This document shows, in pieces, positions 8,061 through 15,137 of a DNA stretch of 64,000 nt. A model generated the notes under the pieces. It ran no database searches, had not been told where the DNA came from, and worked only from the letters and a program-made list of their open reading frames with translations. The translations under genes were made by a program, and so were the position numbers. The DNA is from Klebsiella sp. WP3-W18-ESBL-02. GTDB taxonomy: Bacteria; Pseudomonadota; Gammaproteobacteria; Enterobacterales; Enterobacteriaceae. Positions within the stretch are counted from its first letter, which is position 1. Each line of letters begins with the position of its first letter. The stretch lies in assembly GCF_014168815.1 (NCBI RefSeq), contig NZ_AP021972.1:2108001-2172000 (forward strand), read 5' to 3'.

Positions 8061-9788
8061 ATGCCGACCGTCAATGAGTTCCTGCGCGATGAGGCGATAG
8101 CGCATTCTGTGTGGATTAGCCGGTATTCAACAGGTGTTGCAAACCGGATGGTCAAGCTGCTTAACGAAACGGATGCTGAACTGACGGCGCGCCTGCTCGA
8201 TGCGCTGGATAGACTCCCGCCTGAAAGCTTCACTGTCTCCAGGCTGGAAAGTTTGCTCGGCAGCGTGCGGGAACTCAATCATCAGGCCGTCACCGCTATG
8301 CAAACCGGGCTACAGGATGAACTGGTGACGCTGGCTAAGAATGAAACCAGTTATCAGATGAGCCTGTTCGATTCGCTCCTGCCGTCACAGGTTCTTTCCC
8401 GCTATCCGATGCAGGGCATCACCGCTGATATGGTGTACGCCGCTGCGATGGCCCAACCCTTTCAGGGGCGGCTGCTGGGCGAGTGGGCGAGCAATCTGGA
8501 ATCGGACAGGCTGGCGCGCATAGTTAATGCTGTGCGTCGTGGGTATCTGGCCGGTGATACGGTGGAAGCCATTGCGCGAAATGTGTGTGGCCATGCCAAC
8601 AAAGACTATCGCGACGGGGCGCTGCAAATGAGCAGGGCAAACGCTGCCAGTATTGCAAAAACAGCAGTGAGTCACCTGGCGGCTACAGCGCACAACAGCT
8701 TCACCAGTGCCAACAGCGATATTGTGAAGGGCAAGCAATGGCTATCGACGCTGGACAACAAAACCAGTCACGACTGCATTATTCGCGACCTGCTGCGCTA
8801 TACGCTGGAGAATAAGCCGATAGGGCACAAGGTGCCGTATTTACAGGGGCCGGGGAAAATACATTTCTGCTGTCGCTCAACCGAAACGCTGATCCTGAAG
8901 TCATGGCGGGAACTGGGCATCGATATTGATGAGATGGACGAAGGCACGCGCGCCAGCATGGACGGACAGGTTCCGGCGAAAACGACGTATCTCGAATGGC
9001 TAAAACGCCAGCCGCCGCAGCGGCAGGATCAGGTTCTTGGTTCTGAACGTGGCCGGATGTTCCGCGCAGGAGAAATCGACCTGGGGGAAATGTTTACGGA
9101 CAAAGGCGAGTGGATAAGCCTCGAACAGCTCCAGGAGCGTTCCGGCGGGGTATCAACCGCTGAGTCCTCACGTTCTCTGGATGAGCTGGTGGAGTGGATG
9201 ACCGGCCGCGTGGCGCAGAATGTGAAGTTCCCGGATGGTGTATCTCTGGATGAAGCGAAACAGGCAGCACAGGCGGCATTCGATGTTATCCAGCGGTTCG
9301 GGCTCCAGCCCGTTGCGGCATTCGGTAACACACTGGATGTTCCGGTAACTGCGGCAGGTGCATATGAATCATCCTCACGAACCGTGCACCTTTCCCGGTG
9401 GGCGATGGACAGCAGTGAATGGGAAAACATTCTGAAGAACAGCGCAGGAATCGACATGACAATGATGGTAAGGCCATCCGTCGCGTCATCCTCGCTGTCT
9501 CAGGGGGTGCTGGATGCTTCCCCTGCGGAATTGCCGTATGTTGCGGTGGCGTCGGTTAAGGGCTCCGTGTGGCATGAACTGGGTCACCATCTGTATTATT
9601 CCCGGCCTGAAGTTGGTGCTCTGGTTGAAAGTGCTTATGATGATGGCTGGTGGCGTGCTCTCAGCGCCTATGCCGCAGAAGCGCCGAAAGAACTTTTTGC
9701 TGAGGTCGTATCGGCGTTTATGAGCGGCCAGAATGACACTATCAACCCCGAGATCCTCCAGTGGCTGAAACAACACTCCCGTTCCTGA
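8061..9788 (+). CDS. MuF-type minor head protein fused to a zinc-metallopeptidase-like domain
   Basis: 575 residues. Residues ~130-290 resemble the Mu gpF/SPP1 gp7 head morphogenesis domain, ending with GKIHFCCRSTETL in place of the usual H-x-x-CRC-type signature. After a linker, the C-terminal ~150 residues carry VWHELGHHLYYS (His505, Glu506, His509), the HExxH zinc motif, and PKELFAEVVSAF (Glu540/Glu544) as a likely third ligand. The head domain places a few copies inside the capsid, so this enzyme may be ejected with the DNA or may act during head maturation. Fusions of MuF with varied C-terminal enzyme or toxin domains are known in prophages; the substrate here is unknown. The last 28 bases overlap the next small gene. 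Confidence 0.82.
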   Translation: MPTVNEFLRDEAIAHSVWISRYSTGVANRMVKLLNETDAELTARLLDALDRLPPESFTVSRLESLLGSVRELNHQAVTAMQTGLQDELVTLAKNETSYQMSLFDSLLPSQVLSRYPMQGITADMVYAAAMAQPFQGRLLGEWASNLESDRLARIVNAVRRGYLAGDTVEAIARNVCGHANKDYRDGALQMSRANAASIAKTAVSHLAATAHNSFTSANSDIVKGKQWLSTLDNKTSHDCIIRDLLRYTLENKPIGHKVPYLQGPGKIHFCCRSTETLILKSWRELGIDIDEMDEGTRASMDGQVPAKTTYLEWLKRQPPQRQDQVLGSERGRMFRAGEIDLGEMFTDKGEWISLEQLQERSGGVSTAESSRSLDELVEWMTGRVAQNVKFPDGVSLDEAKQAAQAAFDVIQRFGLQPVAAFGNTLDVPVTAAGAYESSSRTVHLSRWAMDSSEWENILKNSAGIDMTMMVRPSVASSSLSQGVLDASPAELPYVAVASVKGSVWHELGHHLYYSRPEVGALVESAYDDGWWRALSAYAAEAPKELFAEVVSAFMSGQNDTINPEILQWLKQHSRS

Positions 9789-9946
9789 AAAAAGCGTCAG
9801 AGCTGGCTCACATGGAGCCATTGCCAGATGACATCATCGAACAACTGGACACTATCTGCAAAGAGGCGGGTGAGACCACGCCGGAAGGCCGAATGATCGG
9901 CATCCTGATTGGCTCGGTTTATACCCGGCTAAACAACCCTGATTAA
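9761..9946 (+). CDS. small protein overlapping the MuF-peptidase gene
   Basis: 61 residues from GTG 9761, overlapping the end of the MuF gene by 28 bp; an ATG at 9812 would give 44 residues. No clear ribosome site for either. It is a small acidic helical protein, followed at once by a strong terminator, so it shares a transcript with the peptidase fusion. Its position would suit an inhibitor or chaperone of that domain, but there is no direct evidence. Family not recognised. Confidence 0.5.
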   Translation: MAETTLPFLKKASELAHMEPLPDDIIEQLDTICKEAGETTPEGRMIGILIGSVYTRLNNPD

Positions 9947-9964
9947 GAGTTATACAAACACACC

Positions 9965-9992
9965 TAGCCCTGGCATCCGCCGGGGCTTTTTT
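9965..9992 (+). terminator. intrinsic terminator inside late operon
   Basis: AGCCCTGG-CATCCG-CCGGGGCT forms an 8-bp stem (one T-G pair) followed by six T. It separates the portal/MuF genes from scaffold and capsid. Confidence 0.8.
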
Positions 9993-10026
9993 ATGGGCGA
10001 GGCCCGGCAAATCCCGAGGGGAAATT

Positions 10027-10806
10027 ATGTTAATCCGAAATATGCTTCTGAAGTATTACGCACCAGAAAACAATGGTGAAGGTGCTGGCGGCGGTGATGG
10101 GAATCTCGAGATCACTCCTGAAATTCAGAAGATGATTGATGAGCGGGTGACCAGCGAAGTCACGGGACTGAAAACGAAAAATAGCGAACTGCTGGGCACC
10201 ATCAGGCAGCAAAAAGAAAACCTTTCCCGTTTTGAAGGTATCGACCCGGACGCCGTTCGCGGCATCCTGCAACGTTTTTCCGACGATGAAGAGGCAAAGC
10301 TGATCGCCGCCGGAAAAATTGATGAGGTACTGGATAAACGAACCGAGCGTATGCGTGCTGACGTTGATAAGCAGATTAAAGCTGCAAACGAACGCGCGGA
10401 TAAAGCTGAAGCATTCTCCAACAAATTCCGCGATCGCGTCCTGGGCGATGCAATCCGCGCCGCCGCTGCAAAGACGGGCGCGCTGCCGGAGGCATCCGAC
10501 GACCTGATCCTGCGTGCCAAAGGCACATTCCAGCTCAACAACGAAGGCGAGGCCGTAGCGGTTGATGCAAATGGCGATGTTCTGTTCGGCAAAGATGGCA
10601 AAACCCCACTAAGCCCCCTCGAATGGGCGGAGTCTCTCAAGGAGACAGCCCCGCACCTGTTCCCGCGTGCTGAAGGTACTGGCGCGGGCGGACATAAACC
10701 GGGGAACGGCGGCGGCAGCCTGAAACGTTCCGAAATGAGCGCCAGCAATAAAGCGGAGTACATCCGTAAGCACGGCCAGCAGGCCTATCTAAAATTGCCT
10801 AAGTAA
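10027..10806 (+). CDS. scaffolding protein
   Basis: 259 residues with a GGGGAAATT ribosome region upstream. A highly charged, mostly helical coiled-coil protein (residues ~40-150 rich in Glu, Lys, Arg) ending in a Gly-rich hinge and a basic C-terminus (GGGSLKRSEMSASNKAEYIRKHG). Such a protein directly before the major capsid gene is the scaffold that guides prohead assembly and leaves before packaging; the basic tail would bind capsid subunits. Confidence 0.8.
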   Translation: MLIRNMLLKYYAPENNGEGAGGGDGNLEITPEIQKMIDERVTSEVTGLKTKNSELLGTIRQQKENLSRFEGIDPDAVRGILQRFSDDEEAKLIAAGKIDEVLDKRTERMRADVDKQIKAANERADKAEAFSNKFRDRVLGDAIRAAAAKTGALPEASDDLILRAKGTFQLNNEGEAVAVDANGDVLFGKDGKTPLSPLEWAESLKETAPHLFPRAEGTGAGGHKPGNGGGSLKRSEMSASNKAEYIRKHGQQAYLKLPK

Positions 10807-10816
10807 GGATTAATCA

Positions 10817-11770
10817 ATGACTACTACTGTAAACACCGACCTGATTATCTATGACGATCTCGCGCAGACTGCATTTCTTGAGCGCCGCCAGGATAATCTG
10901 GAGGTATTTAATGCCGCCTCTAATGGCGCAATTATTCTCGATAACGAACTGATTGAAGGTGATCTGCGCAAGCGTGCTTTCTATAAAGTTGGCGGCTCTA
11001 TCGAATCGCGTGACGTTAACTCCACTGACCCGGTCACGGGTAAAAAAATCGGTGCCGGTGAGTCTGTCAGCATCAAAGCGCCGTGGAAATACGGCCCGTA
11101 TGAAACCACTGAAGAGGCATTTAAACGCCGTGGGCGTTCTGTTGATGAATTCTCTGAAGTGATCGGCGTTGATGTTGCTGATGCCACGCTGGAAGGCTAC
11201 ATCAAATATGCTCTTCAGGGGCTGATTGCCGCTATTGGCGCGAACGCCGAAATGACCGTTACTGCGGACATTGCGACTGACGGCAAGAAAACGCTGACAC
11301 GTGGCCTTCGTACCTACGGCGATAAGTTCAACCGCGTTTCGCTGTTCGTCATGCACTCCACTACCTACTTTGACATTGTTGATCAGGCCATCGACAACAA
11401 AATCTACGAAGAAGCGGGCGTGGTAGTGTACGGCGGACAGCCTGGTACGTTGGGTAAGCCTGTTATGGTGACCGATACGATGCCCGTTGACGCAATTCTG
11501 GGGCTGGTGGCCGGTGCAGTCTCCGTAACAGAGTCACAGGCTCCGGGGTTCCGCTCCTACGACATCAACGACCAGGAGAACCTCGCGATCGGCTATCGTG
11601 CAGAAGGCACGGTCAACGTTGAACTGCTGGGTTATAGCTGGGATGAAACGAAGGGAGTCAACCCTGACCTGACGAAAATCGGTACTGGCGCGAACTGGAA
11701 GAAACACTTCACCAGCAACAAATCCACAGCTGGCGTGCTGATCAAGCTGGCGGCTGCAGCGGGGGAGTAA
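10817..11770 (+). CDS. major capsid protein
   Basis: 317 residues, 10 bp after the scaffold gene with AAGGA upstream. The product of an HK97-fold-like capsid gene by position and sequence character (GIDV-rich beta regions, conserved SLFVMHSTTYFDIV and SYDINDQENLAIGYR segments of this phage capsid group). It forms the icosahedral shell. The stop codon is followed at once by a stem-loop and by an open Ig-like domain in the -1 frame, described separately. Confidence 0.85.
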   Translation: MTTTVNTDLIIYDDLAQTAFLERRQDNLEVFNAASNGAIILDNELIEGDLRKRAFYKVGGSIESRDVNSTDPVTGKKIGAGESVSIKAPWKYGPYETTEEAFKRRGRSVDEFSEVIGVDVADATLEGYIKYALQGLIAAIGANAEMTVTADIATDGKKTLTRGLRTYGDKFNRVSLFVMHSTTYFDIVDQAIDNKIYEEAGVVVYGGQPGTLGKPVMVTDTMPVDAILGLVAGAVSVTESQAPGFRSYDINDQENLAIGYRAEGTVNVELLGYSWDETKGVNPDLTKIGTGANWKKHFTSNKSTAGVLIKLAAAAGE

Positions 11771-11808
11771 CACTGTCAGCGGATAAAACCTCCGCTACTG
11801 CTGACAGT
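11761..11808 (+). promoter_or_regulatory. candidate -1 ribosomal frameshift signal at capsid stop codon
   Basis: The capsid gene ends GCG-GGG-GAG-TAA. The five G at 11761-11765 let the Gly tRNA re-pair perfectly (GGG to GGG) after a -1 slip. Four bases after the last sense codon, ACTGTCAGC (11772-11780) and GCTGACAGT (11800-11808) form a perfect 9-bp inverted repeat, with a competing inner stem AGCGGA/TCCGCT (11778-11783 and 11791-11796). Slippery run, spacer and stem match the layout of -1 frameshift sites. Confidence 0.65.
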
Positions 11809-12051
11809 ACTGATGCGGTTACGCTCTCTTTGAAATACACGCTTAATGGCGCGGGAGTCTCCGGCAAAACGGTCGCGTGGACGACAACCGGCGGCACACT
11901 GAGCACGGCAAGTTCGCAAACCGGCTCTGCGGGTGGCGCTACGGTGAAACTGACCTCAGACACGGCCGGAACCTTTACGGTCACCGGAACGGTTGAGGGG
12001 GTAGCGAAAACCAGCGAACAAATCACCTTCACAGCGCCGTCTGGCGATTAA
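11764..12051 (+). CDS. Ig-like (Big_1) domain, -1 frame extension of the major capsid protein
   Basis: About 95 codons open in the -1 frame from the capsid end, with no ATG, GTG or TTG that would give a whole domain; the first TTG (11830) lies inside it. The translation starts LSADKTSATADSTDAVTL and continues through GKTVAWTTTGGTLS and a TAGTFTVTG strand, the pattern of a bacterial Ig-like group 1 domain as in invasin/intimin repeats. Expressed by frameshift it would add an external beta-sandwich to a minority of capsid subunits. Ig-like domains on phage capsids, some joined by frameshift, are known and are thought to bind surface carbohydrates weakly. Confidence 0.7.
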   Translation, partial: GVTLSADKTSATADSTDAVTLSLKYTLNGAGVSGKTVAWTTTGGTLSTASSQTGSAGGATVKLTSDTAGTFTVTGTVEGVAKTSEQITFTAPSGD

Positions 12052-12087
12052 TAAATGGGGCGAAAGCCCCATAACCCGGATGCTTCG

Positions 12088-12570
12088 ATGATTATTACCG
12101 ATATCACATCCCCTGATGCAAACAGCTACGCCAGCGAAGCAGATTTGATGGCGTTCGCTGCGTTACGGGATATCGAATTGCCAGAATCGCTCGCAGCTTT
12201 GTTGATAAAGGCAATGGATTACCTAGAGGGGCTGGACTGGGTTGGTTCAAAGACCGACTTGCGCCAGCCGTTGTCGTGGCCGCGAATGAATGTCGTTATT
12301 GATGACCACGATTTTCCTCCGGGTGAGTTACCGCGTCAGGTCATTACTGCACAGTGCATGCTGGCGGTTGAGGCTATTGATGGCGATTTGCTTACCAGTG
12401 TGCGTGAGGCCGCTGTAAAAACTGAGCGTGTGGAGGGCGCTGTCACCACGACATACGCGGTCGCTGACGGAGAGGTCTTTACTCCATCTTACCCTGCTGT
12501 AATGGCGCTGCTAGGCGACCTCGCTGGTGGTCGTGGTTACGCCATCAATGCATTTGCAGAGAGGGCCTGA
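12088..12570 (+). CDS. head-tail connector-type protein (DnaT-like family)
   Basis: 160 residues from ATG 12088. The N-terminus (ITDITSPDANSYASEADLMAFAALR) fits the phage family often annotated as DnaT-like ssDNA-binding protein, found right after capsid genes and more likely an adaptor at the head-tail joint. The open frame begins at 12055, but that ATG lies in a GGGGC-GAAA-GCCCC hairpin and has no ribosome site. The stop is one base before the next start. Confidence 0.65.
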   Translation: MIITDITSPDANSYASEADLMAFAALRDIELPESLAALLIKAMDYLEGLDWVGSKTDLRQPLSWPRMNVVIDDHDFPPGELPRQVITAQCMLAVEAIDGDLLTSVREAAVKTERVEGAVTTTYAVADGEVFTPSYPAVMALLGDLAGGRGYAINAFAERA

Positions 12571-12571
12571 T

Positions 12572-12922
12572 ATGGCGATTGATTACCAACGTATGCAGGC
12601 CAGAACAACCCGCATGCTCAGGAAGAACGGCGCGACGTACAACGTCACTCGCAAGGGCTCAGTAACTGTAGTCGGGGGCATTGAGCATAAAACTGATGCG
12701 GTACAGTTCTTCGCGGTGGGCGTGAAGACCGAATACTCGCCGGGCGAAATTGATGGAACGGTCATCATTAACGGCGATGCGCGGATCGTCTTTACGGCGG
12801 AGCAGGAAATTAAAATCGGTGACCTGGTGGATATCGACGGTATGCAACACCGTGTAATCAAACCGAACCCGGCAAAACCTGCCTCACTGGTGCTCTGCTA
12901 TAAAGCGCAACTGAGGGCTTAG
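12572..12922 (+). CDS. head closure/stopper-like protein
   Basis: 116 residues from ATG 12572 with GAGAGGG upstream. A small beta-rich protein (GTVIINGDARIVFTAEQEIKIGDLVDIDG) at the fixed position between the DnaT-like adaptor and the HK97 gp10-like neck protein, where head-completion proteins are encoded in siphoviruses. Assigned by position; no specific family motif recognised. Confidence 0.55.
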   Translation: MAIDYQRMQARTTRMLRKNGATYNVTRKGSVTVVGGIEHKTDAVQFFAVGVKTEYSPGEIDGTVIINGDARIVFTAEQEIKIGDLVDIDGMQHRVIKPNPAKPASLVLCYKAQLRA

Positions 12923-12923
12923 T

Positions 12924-13337
12924 ATGGGGGATAACGCCGCATTTATGGCTGAAATCACGGCATTCGTGAATAAGGCTAAAGCCAATCAGGATCAGGTTGT
13001 TCGTGCTGCTGGCTTGCGGATTCTCGGGCAGTTAGTCCAAATGTCGCCCGTTGATACCGGGCGTTTTCGTGGTAACTGGCTGGTGGGGTTCGACAATCCG
13101 CCCGGCGGCACACTGGCGGAGGTTGACAGGGACGGCGCGCAAACCATCGCGCGCGGTGCGCTGGTGATAGATCAATTCAAGGTTGGTACGACGGCTGTTT
13201 ATTTTACAAACAACCTTCCTTATGCCTATCCGCTTGAAATGGGGCATTCACAGCAAGCGCCGGGCGGTATGGTTCGAATCACTGTCGCCGATTTTCAACG
13301 GTTCTTTGACGCTGCTGTAATGGAGGTTAAGCCGTGA
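12924..13337 (+). CDS. HK97 gp10-like neck/tail completion protein
   Basis: 137 residues. The motif MSPVDTGRFRGNW (about residues 38-50) and NNLPYAYPLEMGHS are typical of the HK97 gp10 family. This protein joins the tail to the filled head. The four-base overlap with the next gene (GTGA) indicates coupled translation. Confidence 0.8.
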   Translation: MGDNAAFMAEITAFVNKAKANQDQVVRAAGLRILGQLVQMSPVDTGRFRGNWLVGFDNPPGGTLAEVDRDGAQTIARGALVIDQFKVGTTAVYFTNNLPYAYPLEMGHSQQAPGGMVRITVADFQRFFDAAVMEVKP

Positions 13338-13747
13338 TCCCCGACATTTCTGCCACTCTTAATGCCTACCTCGGCCGCTGGGCGGATCAGCATGGTGTAC
13401 CACTATTCCTCGATAACATTACAGCCGACAAACCAGCAGAGACGTATCTGGAGGCATACGAGCTACCAGCGACGCCTCAGACTCTCGATCTTGGCATGAC
13501 GTGCCACGTTTACACGGGCATTTATCAGGTGAACATCGTCATTCCTGCCGGTGCTGGCACCGCGCAAGGGCGTTACCTGGCGCGCAAAGTTGCTTCTATT
13601 TTCCTGGAAGGACAGAGCATATCCGGTGACGGCTTTCGGTGCTGGATAAGCGCCCCACCAGCGATCTTCGCCGGGGTACTGAACAGCAGAAAAACCAATT
13701 ACTCGATCCCGGTCAGTATTCGCTACCGGGTAGACACCACCAGCTAA
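13334..13747 (+). CDS. tail terminator protein
   Basis: 137 residues from GTG 13334, overlapping the neck protein stop. Length, position between gp10-like and tail tube genes, and the beta-rich centre (YTGIYQVNIVIPAGAGT) fit the phage tail terminator/DUF4128 group, which caps the tail tube and provides the head-binding face. A terminator follows immediately. Confidence 0.72.
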   Translation: MIPDISATLNAYLGRWADQHGVPLFLDNITADKPAETYLEAYELPATPQTLDLGMTCHVYTGIYQVNIVIPAGAGTAQGRYLARKVASIFLEGQSISGDGFRCWISAPPAIFAGVLNSRKTNYSIPVSIRYRVDTTS

Positions 13748-13775
13748 GCCGCCTACGTGAAGGGCGGTTTTTTAT
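13748..13775 (+). terminator. intrinsic terminator inside late operon
   Basis: CCGCC and GGCGG arms around a nine-base loop, followed by six T. Lies between the tail terminator and tail tube genes. Confidence 0.65.
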
Positions 13776-13799
13776 TTCCATTTTAAATAAGGGGGCTAC

Positions 13800-14465
13800 A
13801 TGGCCTTTGCCTTGCCTACTGGCGCTACTATTCAGATGGGTTCTGAGTTTGGCGAACCAATTGCAGTAACCGCCGTCTCTAACGAGAAGGGGGCCGTTTT
13901 CTCCTGTGGCACTGGTCACGGACTCGTTGAGGGTGACGAGGTTCTAATCTCTTCAACCTGGCCGCTGATTAACTACCTTGTGGCGCGCGTCACTGGTGCT
14001 GACGATACCACCGTTACGATTGGCGTCATTGACTCCACGGACACCAACTATTTCCCGAAGGGGAACGGTGTCGGCACCCTGACCAAGATCACCGCGTGGA
14101 CGCTGATTCCACAGATTACCGAGCTGGCCCAGTCTGGTGGCGATCAGCAATACGTACAGATTCAGTTTTTAGAGGATGACCGCCAGCGCAACCTCGCGAC
14201 GTTTAAGGCGGCGAAAACTCAAACCATCACAATGGCGCATGATTCAAGTTTGCCAATCTATCCGATCCTCACGCTCGCTGATCGCCGCGGCGATACCAAG
14301 CCGCTGAAAATGTATGTACCGAAAGCGACGGAAACGCGCTATTGGTCCGGTACTCCATCTTTCGACCCTCAGCCGACAACCGCAATCAACGCGGTTGAAA
14401 CAGTTCAAATCTCCCTGGCGATCAAGTCCGTTGATATGACTTTCTACAAAGACGCCGCCGCTTAA
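13800..14465 (+). CDS. major tail (tube) protein
   Basis: 221 residues with AAGGGGG upstream. Predicted beta-rich throughout; located after the tail terminator and before the frameshifted tail chaperone, the invariable place of the tube protein in lambda-like phages. Rings of this protein stack to form the tail tube that carries the DNA. Confidence 0.8.
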   Translation: MAFALPTGATIQMGSEFGEPIAVTAVSNEKGAVFSCGTGHGLVEGDEVLISSTWPLINYLVARVTGADDTTVTIGVIDSTDTNYFPKGNGVGTLTKITAWTLIPQITELAQSGGDQQYVQIQFLEDDRQRNLATFKAAKTQTITMAHDSSLPIYPILTLADRRGDTKPLKMYVPKATETRYWSGTPSFDPQPTTAINAVETVQISLAIKSVDMTFYKDAAA

Positions 14466-14508
14466 TCTCATGCTAACCGCCCCGGAAACGGGGCAACAAG
14501 GAATAATC

Positions 14509-14820
14509 ATGGCTACCAAGTTCACACTGCAACCAGCCCCTACTTTTAAAGCTGATGTGAAGATCCCGCGCGCTGGCGCCGAAGATGGGGAGCTTACTTT
14601 CACATTCAAGCACATGCCGCTAGACCAGCTTTCTCAACTGGAAAAGCTGGACGGAAAAACAGCGCTCGACTTCATCACAGATATCACGGCGGCCTGGGCT
14701 TTGCCAGAGAAGTTCACGCGGGAAAACCTCGAAGTGTTGATGAACAACTACCCCGGCGCGCTGAAGTCCATCACAGCGACGTACTACCGCGAATTGCTGG
14801 GGAATCGCGAAAAAAACTGA
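14509..14820 (+). CDS. tail assembly chaperone, short form (lambda gpG equivalent)
   Basis: 103 residues from ATG 14509 with AAGGA upstream. It follows the tube protein and precedes the tape measure, and ends ...GAA-AAA-AAC-TGA so that a -1 slip near the stop fuses it to the next frame. The short form binds the tape measure protein during tail assembly and is not in the finished virion. Confidence 0.85.
   Translation: MATKFTLQPAPTFKADVKIPRAGAEDGELTFTFKHMPLDQLSQLEKLDGKTALDFITDITAAWALPEKFTRENLEVLMNNYPGALKSITATYYRELLGNREKN
14811..14817 (+). promoter_or_regulatory. programmed -1 frameshift slippery heptamer A-AAA-AAC
   Basis: In the chaperone frame the heptamer reads A AAA AAC with the stop codon TGA directly after it. 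Both tRNAs can re-pair in the -1 frame, the textbook efficient slippery site in enterobacteria. The result joins the short chaperone to the 14817-15137 frame, the counterpart of lambda G/GT. Confidence 0.9.
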
Positions 14821-15137
14821 TAGCGGTTGCCTCGGCATACTATACGCCTGAGCCGTCAGCCGACGAGCTGGCCGCGTTCGGCCTGACCGCCGACGACTAC
14901 ACAGAGGAAGAGCAAACCGTTGATGTGTGGCCGGATAACTGGCCCGCTTTTCTCATATTCCAGAGTATGGGGACGCAGTGGCGATCCGGTGTTGGTGGCG
15001 TTACCGGGCTTGATTACAACGTCTTACCCTGGCTGATGAAGATAAACGGCGTAAAGGACGAGGCAGCCGCATTAAACGATATCCGCATAATGGAGCGCGC
15101 CGCACTGGCTAAGATCCATGAAGAACAGGGGGCGTAA
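14817..15137 (+). CDS. tail assembly chaperone T-domain, expressed as -1 frameshift fusion (gpGT equivalent)
   Basis: 106 codons open in the -1 frame from the slippery site, beginning LIAVASAYYTPEPSADELAAFGL and ending at the tape measure start. No credible start codon precedes the conserved part: the only in-frame candidate, GTG 14925, lies deep inside it. The C-terminal part (VWPDNWPAFLIFQSMGTQWR) resembles the DUF1799 family, known as the frameshifted part of tail chaperones. In lambda the fusion recruits tube protein to the tape measure. The stop overlaps the tape measure ATG by one base. Confidence 0.85.
   Translation: MIAVASAYYTPEPSADELAAFGLTADDYTEEEQTVDVWPDNWPAFLIFQSMGTQWRSGVGGVTGLDYNVLPWLMKINGVKDEAAALNDIRIMERAALAKIHEEQGA

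Noticed and set aside
10125..10763. 212-codon minus-strand frame opposite the scaffold gene
   Set aside because: Shadow of a highly coding plus-strand gene; Ser/Arg-rich low-complexity translation and no ribosome site.
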